This document shows, one piece after another, positions 58,226 to 64,000 of a stretch of 64,000 nucleotides of DNA; positions within the stretch are counted from its first letter, which is position 1; the number at the start of each line of letters is the position of its first letter. The stretch spans positions 35,222-99,221 of the forward strand of contig WRLV01000001.1 of assembly GCA_009777445.1 (NCBI GenBank), read 5' to 3'. Origin of the DNA: Oscillospiraceae bacterium. Lineage in GTDB: Bacteria > Bacillota > Clostridia > Oscillospirales > Ruminococcaceae. The position numbers were made by a program, and so were the translations under genes. A model generated the notes under the pieces. That model was given only the letters and a program-made list of their open reading frames with translations. It did not search any database and was not told the DNA's origin.

Positions 58226-59545
58226 TTACCATAAATTTCTGTTAATATCAATAAATTTTAATAAAAGATTTTTTTTATTTTCCAAATTATTTTCAACAAT
58301 CTCGAAAAGCAGGCGTTTTTTAATATGACCAACGGTTTTTCCGCTGTAACCGCACGCGATAATATCATGACCGTTAATCGCTAAATCGTCAATACTTAAG
58401 CACTCACCGTCGGCGACTATAACCCTTGCTATTTCCAATGCTCTTTCATAGACCCATACCCTATCTTTAATCGAGTCGGCTTTCGCCATATCGTCTGCCG
58501 CATGAACCTCACAGAGCAACGCAAACTTCTCATATGTGAATTTCGACAACATGCGCCGCACTGATTTCTTGTTAAGCTGTTCGGGAGTTATTCTTGTGTC
58601 GTGTTCTTTAATCAAAAACAAAACTAAAGCGGTTGTCGCATTATCGAAACACAACTGTTTCAACACCCGTGCGGCAATATCACGGCTACGCGCGGCGTGC
58701 CCTTTGAAGTGTCTGCGCTCACCCTCTTCTTGAAATGAAAACGGCTTTCCTATATCGTGGAAGAACATGGTGAGCCTTAACACCTTGTCATTTCGTATAG
58801 CATCTATTGAGTGGCAGATGTGTTCAAGCACATCGTATTTATGATATTCGGATTTTTGTAAGAAGCCTTGACATTCCAAAATTTCAGGGACGAATTGAGC
58901 TAATATTTCGCTGTATTCTAAAATTACCGCCCCTGCTTTTTCACCGCATACTATTCGTGAAAACTCATCTGCTATTCTCTCACGGGCGATTTTTTTCAGC
59001 AGTTCTTTTTGAGAAAACAATGCTTTCTTTGTTTCGCCCTCTATTTCAAAGCCGAGTTGCGAGGCAAAACGCAAAGCGCGTAAAATTCTCAAAGCATCCT
59101 CTTTAAAGCGCGTTTCGGGGTTCCCCACTGCTCTTATGATTTTGTTTTTTATATCGGCGGCACCATCAAAATAATCAATCGGAACACCGTTTTTGTCAAG
59201 TGCTAAAGCATTCATGGTGAAGTCGCGGCGTTCTAAATCTGTTTTAAGCTCTCTCGTAAAGCAAACGCTGTCAGGGCGGCGAAAGTCTGAATATTCACCG
59301 TCAGAGCGCATAGTAGTAACCTCGATTTTTTGCCCACCCGACAAAACCGCAATCGTCCCGTGCGCCTTGCCAACGGTATAAAGTCGCTCACCCTCAAATG
59401 CCGCGAGCATCTCATCGGGCGTGGCAGTGGTAGTAATGTCATAATCGTGAGGCTCAACCCCCATCAACATATTTCTAACCGCGCCCCCAACAAGATAACC
59501 CTCATGCCCGACACTATTTAACTTTTCTATTACATCATTTATCAA
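58226..59545 (-). CDS. cca: CCA tRNA nucleotidyltransferase with HD domain
   Basis: Adds or repairs the 3' CCA of tRNAs. The 439-aa class II enzyme has GYLVGGAVRNMLMG, PHDYDITTTATPDEM with the catalytic aspartates, the RRDFTMNALAL motif, RFKEDALRILRALRFASQLGF, and a C-terminal HD domain (LEHICHSIDAI, TMFFHDIGKP). Start ATG 59545. No tRNA genes are in this window, so CCA encoding cannot be checked here. Confidence 0.95.
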   Translation of the reverse strand: MINDVIEKLNSVGHEGYLVGGAVRNMLMGVEPHDYDITTTATPDEMLAAFEGERLYTVGKAHGTIAVLSGGQKIEVTTMRSDGEYSDFRRPDSVCFTRELKTDLERRDFTMNALALDKNGVPIDYFDGAADIKNKIIRAVGNPETRFKEDALRILRALRFASQLGFEIEGETKKALFSQKELLKKIARERIADEFSRIVCGEKAGAVILEYSEILAQFVPEILECQGFLQKSEYHKYDVLEHICHSIDAIRNDKVLRLTMFFHDIGKPFSFQEEGERRHFKGHAARSRDIAARVLKQLCFDNATTALVLFLIKEHDTRITPEQLNKKSVRRMLSKFTYEKFALLCEVHAADDMAKADSIKDRVWVYERALEIARVIVADGECLSIDDLAINGHDIIACGYSGKTVGHIKKRLLFEIVENNLENKKNLLLKFIDINRNLW

Positions 59546-59560
59546 TTCCTCACCCTATTT

Positions 59561-59692
59561 CACAGTTGACAGTTGACAATGGATAGTTGACAGTTGTGGT
59601 GTCCGCTTACGCGGACGTTTTTAAAATTTTAAAATCCGTCGCCAACGGCGACTCCACAATTGTCAATTGTCAACTGTCAATTGTCAATTGAC
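59561..59692 (-). repeat. MITE-like composite at the 3' end of the amidohydrolase gene
   Basis: Two inverted heptad arrays (CAGTTGACAGTTGACAATGG and CAATTGTCAACTGTCAATTG) flank hairpins GTCCGCTTACGCGGAC and GTCGCCAACGGCGAC. The amidohydrolase stop lies inside one array. Same plan as the elements at 31928 and 49001. Confidence 0.92.
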
Positions 59693-60966
59693 TTTATCAT
59701 TGTGTTGACTTTCTCATAGAGAATCTCCGGGCTTTCGCCCACAAAGAATTCGCCGTTGTGGTAGAGTTTTCTTCCAGCAATCATGGTTAGAAGAACGTTT
59801 GAATCAGAGCCGCTGTATACTAAGTTGTTTACTATATTGTTTAGCGGTTGCATGTTTGGTTTGTTTAAGTCTATGATGATTAGGTCTGCCTGTTTGCCAA
59901 CAGCAAGACAGTCGCAATTTTTAAGCCCGATAGCAAGGGCTGAACTTTTTGTTGCCGCCATAAGAGCGGTGGTAGCAGGCATTGCGGCGGCATTTTCGCA
60001 AAGGTGTTTTTGAAGCGTGCTGAGTAAAAACATCTCCCTCCAAAGAGACAGGGCGTTGTTGCTGGCGGGGCCGTCTGTGCCTATTGCGAATTTCAGCCCG
60101 ATTTTGTCATAAACCGAAACGGGGCAAATGCCGCTTGCTAATTTCAAGTTAGAGCAAGGGTTAATAACCGCGTAAACATCTCTGCGCTTCATCATCTCAA
60201 TGTCGCCCTTAGTGAGATGAACGCAATGAAAACCACCACCGCCATAGTCATAAATCCCCAACTCGGCAAAAAGGGCAGTGGGCGTTTTCCCGTATCGCTC
60301 AAGACAATCCGAAACCTCTCTTTTTGTCTCTGAATTGTGGGTATAGACCGGGAGTTTCTTCTGTTTAGCAAGGGCGGCTATTTCTTTGAGACTGTGCAAG
60401 GGGGTGGTGTATTCCGCATGGAAGCCCAACTGATAGCTCACTAAGGGGTCCATGCTGTTGAGTTGGGTGTGAAGGTTTTGAAGCGCGGACACATCGTCCC
60501 CCGAAACCGCCCCGCACACAGCATACCTAAAGCCGTATTCCCTTGCGGCGTGCGCGCTTGCAAAGGGGTGAAAATACATGTCGAACACTGCCGTTGTCCC
60601 CGATGCTATGTATTCTAACAGGGCGAGTTTGGTGAACTCATAAACATGGTCATATCCGATTTTAGCTTCCATCGGAAAGATTTTGTCAAACAGCCACTCT
60701 TTAAGCGGAAGGTCGTCTGAATAAGAGCGCAAAAACGTCATCGCGGAATGTGTATGAGCGTTTTTGAGGCCGGGCATAATTAAATTACCCTTAACATCTA
60801 TTTCCTCATCAAATTTTGACTGCCCGTTTTCAGGTGAACCAAACCCACCCGAAAACGCACCTCCGATATAGCTGATTTTGTCGTCGTTGGTGTGAAGTTC
60901 ACCCTCTATAATTGAAAAATCATCATCAAGGCATAAGACCTTGGCATTATAAAATCTTGTATTCAT
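59677..60966 (-). CDS. Amidohydrolase of the SAH/MTA/adenosine deaminase type (TRZ/ATZ family)
   Basis: A 429-aa metal-dependent deaminase of the COG0402 family: NAHTHSAM near residue 70, GTTAVFDMYFHP, HNSETKRE, HCVHLTKGDIEMM and IGTDGPASNN, holding the metal and the adenine-ring substrate. Family members deaminate S-adenosylhomocysteine, methylthioadenosine, adenosine or related compounds. It overlaps the purine nucleoside phosphorylase gene by four bases, so a joint purine salvage role is likely. The final residues (SIDN) and stop come from a heptad repeat. Confidence 0.85.
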   Translation of the reverse strand: MNTRFYNAKVLCLDDDFSIIEGELHTNDDKISYIGGAFSGGFGSPENGQSKFDEEIDVKGNLIMPGLKNAHTHSAMTFLRSYSDDLPLKEWLFDKIFPMEAKIGYDHVYEFTKLALLEYIASGTTAVFDMYFHPFASAHAAREYGFRYAVCGAVSGDDVSALQNLHTQLNSMDPLVSYQLGFHAEYTTPLHSLKEIAALAKQKKLPVYTHNSETKREVSDCLERYGKTPTALFAELGIYDYGGGGFHCVHLTKGDIEMMKRRDVYAVINPCSNLKLASGICPVSVYDKIGLKFAIGTDGPASNNALSLWREMFLLSTLQKHLCENAAAMPATTALMAATKSSALAIGLKNCDCLAVGKQADLIIIDLNKPNMQPLNNIVNNLVYSGSDSNVLLTMIAGRKLYHNGEFFVGESPEILYEKVNTMIKSIDN

Positions 60967-61811
60967 TTTTTATAAAACCCTTCTGCTCCAATATTAATTA
61001 CTATATTTGTTATAAGCTCTTTGAATTTCGGTGCGACTGACTGCATTTTTTTCATCACCTCTTGATGGTCAAGCGGTTGTTCAATAATGCCGCAGCCTAA
61101 ATTAGACACGCAACTTATTCCGCAAATTTTAAAGCCGGCATGATTCGCCGCGATTGCTTCACAGCAGGTACTCATGCCCACCACGTCTGCCCCTAAAAGG
61201 CGGCACATTCTGACTTCGGCAGGGCTTTCATAATTAGGGCCGCTAAGCTGAATATAAACGCCCTCTCTAAGTCTTATATCAAGATTATTGGCAGTTTCTC
61301 TAATCATATTACGCAAGTCTCTGTCGTAAATGTTCGACATATCGGGGAAACGCGGCCCAAACTCATCTAAATTTTCACCAATCAAAGGGCAAGGAACAAA
61401 ATTAGCAATTTGGTCGCTGATTAACATGAAGTCGCCCGGTTCAAAGTCGATGTTAACACTTCCGCTTGCGTTTGTGAGAAGCAAAACTTTTGCCCCCATA
61501 AGTCGCATAAGCCGAACCGGAAGCACAACGTCATCCATAGAATACCCCTCATAAAAATGCACCCTGCCCTGCATAATAACCACCGGAGTTTTGCCGATAT
61601 AACCGAACACAAAACGCCCTTTATGCCCCTGCACGGTTGAACGCGGGAACTCTTCGATTTCTTCATATGGAACGACATATGCCTGTTCTATTTCGTCTGC
61701 CAAAGCCCCAAGCCCTGAGCCTAACACAATGGCAACATGAGGGTTAAAGTCAATTTTTTCACTCAAACTCTCAAAGCATTTTTTTAATTTCTCGTTTAAT
61801 TTCTCACTCAT
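60963..61811 (-). CDS. punA: Purine-nucleoside phosphorylase (type I, trimeric)
   Basis: Cleaves guanosine or inosine with phosphate. The 282-aa protein has IVLGSGLGALADEIE, the phosphate site VVIMQGRVHFYEGY, LLTNASGSVN, YIQLSGPNYESPAEVRMCRLLGADVVGMSTCCEAIAANHAG and CISCVSNLGCG. The leader GAAGGGGAGTTTCTGAAAA precedes the ATG. Coupled by overlap to the deaminase gene: together they would turn adenosine-type nucleosides into inosine and then hypoxanthine and ribose-1-phosphate. Confidence 0.95.
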   Translation of the reverse strand: MSEKLNEKLKKCFESLSEKIDFNPHVAIVLGSGLGALADEIEQAYVVPYEEIEEFPRSTVQGHKGRFVFGYIGKTPVVIMQGRVHFYEGYSMDDVVLPVRLMRLMGAKVLLLTNASGSVNIDFEPGDFMLISDQIANFVPCPLIGENLDEFGPRFPDMSNIYDRDLRNMIRETANNLDIRLREGVYIQLSGPNYESPAEVRMCRLLGADVVGMSTCCEAIAANHAGFKICGISCVSNLGCGIIEQPLDHQEVMKKMQSVAPKFKELITNIVINIGAEGFYKK

Positions 61812-61837
61812 TTTTCAGAAACTCCCCTTCATATGAA

Positions 61838-61868
61838 TAAAAGGGCGGATTTATTATCCGCCCTTTGT
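61838..61868 (-). terminator. Rho-independent terminator of the ABC ATPase gene
   Basis: AAAGGGCGGAT pairs with ATCCGCCCTTT over a 5-base loop. T-rich sequence follows on both sides, so it can act in both directions. Confidence 0.85.
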
Positions 61869-61880
61869 TTAAATTAGAGC

Positions 61881-63026
61881 CTACACAGAGAGAATTGAGT
61901 GTTCGTCTCTCGTGTCAAACAGATGAATGTGATTAGGGTCAATCGCCAACTTAACAATATCTTGCGGACGGGCGGAAGAACGACTTGAAACGCGAACAGT
62001 AAGAGGCGTTCCCTCACAATTGAGATAAAGGTATGTCTCAGCCCCCATCATTTCAGACACTTCAACGTTAGCTTCAATAATCCCGGTAATAGCCGCCGAG
62101 AGATACATGTCTTCATCGTGAATGTTTTCGGGACGAATCCCCAACACAACCGCCTTGTCAACATATCTTTCAAGCGTTGTGCTGTCAGCTTTAGCGGTGG
62201 GAACTTCAACGTAAAACTTACGTCCTCTGCCCGTGGGCGAGTCTTCAGAGCCAAACTCAACGGTATATCTGCCTTCGAGTTTGATAAGTTTGGCGTTGAT
62301 GAAGTTCATTTGAGGTGAGCCGATAAACCCTGCAACGAATTTGTTGACGGGGTTTGAGTAGAGGTTTAAGGGGCTGTCGATTTGTTGTATGTAGCCGTCT
62401 TTCATAACAACAATGCGGTCGCCCATTGTCATAGCTTCGATTTGGTCGTGGGTAACGTAGATAAACGTTGTCCCCAATTTTCTGTGGAGCTTAGAAAGCT
62501 CGGTTCTCATTTGTGCGCGCAGTTTCGCGTCAAGGTTAGAAAGCGGTTCGTCAAGCAAGAACACTTGCGGGTCGCGCACGATTGCGCGCCCTAACGCGAC
62601 ACGCTGTCTTTGGCCGCCGGAGAGTGCTTTTGGTTTTCTGTCTAACAAATGCTGAATGTCAAGAATTTGCGCTGCTTCTTCAACTAAGTTTCTGATTTCG
62701 TCTTTTGGAACTTTACGCAGTTTAAGCCCGAACGCCATGTTATCAAAAACAGACATATGCGGATAAAGCGCGTAGTTTTGGAACACCATTGCTATGTCGC
62801 GGTCTTTCGGCGCGACATCGTTAACCAAACGGTCGCCGATATAAAGCTCGCCTTCGGATATGTCCTCAAGACCGGCAATCATACGAAGAGTGGTTGACTT
62901 ACCACAACCGGAAGGCCCGACAAGGATAATAAACTCCTTGTCCTTGATATTCATGGTGAAGTCGGAAACCGCGACAACATTCCCGGGGTAGCGTTTATAA
63001 ATCCCCCTGCATGATAAACTCGCCAT
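61881..63026 (-). CDS. MsmX/UgpC-type sugar ABC transporter ATP-binding protein
   Basis: A 381-aa ATPase of the MalK/MsmX class that powers several carbohydrate importers. Walker [11 protein letters not shown] at about 38, Q-loop [17 protein letters not shown], signature [16 protein letters not shown], Walker [13 protein letters not shown] and the H-loop VTHDQ are intact, followed by the regulatory OB (TOBE) domain ([14 protein letters not shown] and LGIRPENI). No permease or binding-protein genes are adjacent, so it probably serves transporters elsewhere, as MsmX does. A GGAGG site precedes the ATG. Confidence 0.93.
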   Translation of the reverse strand: MASLSCRGIYKRYPGNVVAVSDFTMNIKDKEFIILVGPSGCGKSTTLRMIAGLEDISEGELYIGDRLVNDVAPKDRDIAMVFQNYALYPHMSVFDNMAFGLKLRKVPKDEIRNLVEEAAQILDIQHLLDRKPKALSGGQRQRVALGRAIVRDPQVFLLDEPLSNLDAKLRAQMRTELSKLHRKLGTTFIYVTHDQIEAMTMGDRIVVMKDGYIQQIDSPLNLYSNPVNKFVAGFIGSPQMNFINAKLIKLEGRYTVEFGSEDSPTGRGRKFYVEVPTAKADSTTLERYVDKAVVLGIRPENIHDEDMYLSAAITGIIEANVEVSEMMGAETYLYLNCEGTPLTVRVSSRSSARPQDIVKLAIDPNHIHLFDTRDEHSILSV

Positions 63027-63329
63027 TATAAATCCTCCTAAAATCTATTTAATATCTTATACTCTATATAATATCAAAAATTCCGCAAAATTAATAGTAG
63101 TTAAATAGCTAATTTTTTTAGTGAAGTTTTATATATATTTACTAACACAAACAAACTATTTAACAATTAAACCTTAATTTATTGTAACTAATTAACAAAA
63201 AACTCTGGTAACTTACATCTTTCCAACCCCCAAATCGAAAAGTTTGGTAAAAATGACAATTTTATATGCTAATTTTTGTGTAACCTTCATCATATAATTG
63301 AAAGAATATAATAAACAGGGGGCAAAATT
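63027..63329. other. AT-rich divergent intergenic region, no gene seen
   Basis: About 300 bases between the divergent ABC ATPase and the DUF4830 gene. It is very AT-rich, has AT-rich -10-like boxes on both strands (for example TATAAT at 63307) but no convincing -35 partner. No RNA gene or ORF was found. Probably holds both promoters. Confidence 0.5.
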
Positions 63330-63767
63330 ATGAAAAGAGCGGCAGTTTTATCCGGAAAAAAGGTATTATTGGTTTCATTCATCGTTATTGTGGGAATATT
63401 AATATTAAGAATGGTTATTGGGGGATTGTCTTCCGGCGGTAATATAAAGGAGCCGCGAGATGTGGTCGAATACTTAAGCAACTTGGGTTGGGAGGTTAAC
63501 CCCGAACCCACCGAGGTGAAATTTGTTGAAATCCCCGGGGTTTTCTCTGAGGTCTATGAGAATTATAACGAGATTCAAAAAACCAACGGCTATGATTTAA
63601 GCCGACACAAAGCAAAAACAGCCGAACGCTATACCTTTGAGGTGTTAAACTTCCCCGGGAAAACAGGGGTGTTCGCAAATGTGTTAGTGATAAACGAAAA
63701 AGTAGTGGGCGGCGACATCTGTTCATATGCTTTAGATGGGTTTATGGTGGGGTTGACGAACAGTTGA
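63330..63767 (+). CDS. DUF4830 domain protein, membrane-anchored, 145 aa
   Basis: A single N-terminal membrane helix (about 10-32) is followed by a DUF4830 domain: VVEYLSNLGWEVNPEPTEVK, IPGVFSEVYENYNEIQKTNGYDLSRH, ERYTFEVLNFPG and VGGDICSYALDGFM. The domain is found in Firmicutes and has no known function. ATG follows AGGGGG. The C-terminal residues (GLTNS) and TGA are supplied by the dispersed repeat. Confidence 0.85.
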   Translation: MKRAAVLSGKKVLLVSFIVIVGILILRMVIGGLSSGGNIKEPRDVVEYLSNLGWEVNPEPTEVKFVEIPGVFSEVYENYNEIQKTNGYDLSRHKAKTAERYTFEVLNFPGKTGVFANVLVINEKVVGGDICSYALDGFMVGLTNS

Positions 63768-63895
63768 CAATGTACAATTGACAATTGACAATTGACAATT
63801 AATGAATCCGCTTGCGCGGACGGATTTGAAATTATAACAGCTACACCGCCCGGCAGTTTTGTGTTGGGCGGTGGTTTTTTGTTGGAATGTCTTGG
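63752..63895 (+). repeat. Composite repeat: heptad array - GTCCGC-type hairpin - linker - CACCGCCCG hairpin - tail
   Basis: GTTGACGAACAGTTGACAAT array, hairpin TCCGCTTGCGCGGA, linker CGGATTTGAAATTATAACAG, hairpin CACCGCCCGGCAGTTTTGTG...GGGCGGTG, tail TTTTTTGTTGGAATGTCTTG. Closest relative of the element at 52807. Confidence 0.92.
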
Positions 63896-64000
63896 GAACT
63901 ATAAACCGTTAAGTGTAAATGGAATAATCTTCCAAAAATAACCAATACTTTTATTGCGGCAAAACAGGTCAACGCTGAAGAGCGGCCCGACGCGTCCGCG
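63896..64000. other. Window end, nothing recognised
   Basis: About 100 bases downstream of the last repeat. No ORF, hairpin or promoter of note. Confidence 0.4.

Overview
The window looks like a chromosomal segment of a Bacillota (Firmicutes) bacterium of the class Clostridia. The evidence is the SepF/DivIVA/MreB division and shape genes, an mutL-miaA-hfq block, an MsmX-type lone sugar ABC ATPase, split transketolase genes, strong GGAGG-type ribosome binding sites, TTG/GTG starts and an AT-rich base composition. The species cannot be named from sequence alone. No rRNA, tRNA or CRISPR array was seen.

Layout. 1-1.5 kb: end of a PrsW-like membrane protease, an ECF sigma factor and a probable membrane anti-sigma protein. 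1.6-6.6 kb: an Rpn-type nuclease gene, then an operon of two M42 peptidases, a GNAT acetyltransferase and a PLP enzyme of the methionine gamma-lyase-like family. 6.6-8.5 kb: AT-rich genes of unknown function. 8.5-22.8 kb (minus strand): WalJ-like MBL hydrolase, murA, then a long mutL-miaA-hfq-HlyD-yggS-sepF-divIVA-lspA-rluD-HAD-tktN-tktC-cyclophilin run. 22.8-24.8 kb: a HigBA-type toxin-antitoxin pair, birA and a metallophosphoesterase. 25-27 kb: a module of four small or repetitive proteins of unknown function, the last one only 55 aa and absent from the ORF track. 27-28.3 kb: a three-gene DUF3791/DUF3990-like module. 28.3-32.7 kb: murL-murD (D-glutamate made by epimerising the muropeptide precursor), gapdh, queT. 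32.8-37 kb: a GNAT toxin-like pair, a beta-propeller lipoprotein split by a frameshift, and a second Rpn gene. 37.3-40.2 kb: proBA and a membrane protein. 40.5-48.6 kb: a pseudopilin operon headed by a 1759-aa prepilin. 48.9-52.7 kb: phage-gene remnants, lipoproteins and a leucine-rich-repeat protein. 52.9-63 kb (minus): uvrC, a transglutaminase surface protein, a pyrB with a fused zinc domain, mreB, cca, amidohydrolase-punA, and the msmX-like ATPase. 63.3 kb: a DUF4830 protein.

The most striking feature is a family of dispersed modular repeats present in at least a dozen places. Each begins with a heptanucleotide array (TTGACAA-like units) and continues with one or more GC-rich hairpin modules in varying combinations. 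The arrays sit at the 3' ends of genes in a fixed orientation and supply the stop codon, and often the last residues, of about eleven genes. Because the period is 7, TGA falls in all three frames in the orientation used, while the opposite orientation is open in all frames. A second recurrent signal is an extended translation leader (GCAGAAAGGGCATGTCTGAAAAATG-like) in front of ten or more genes.
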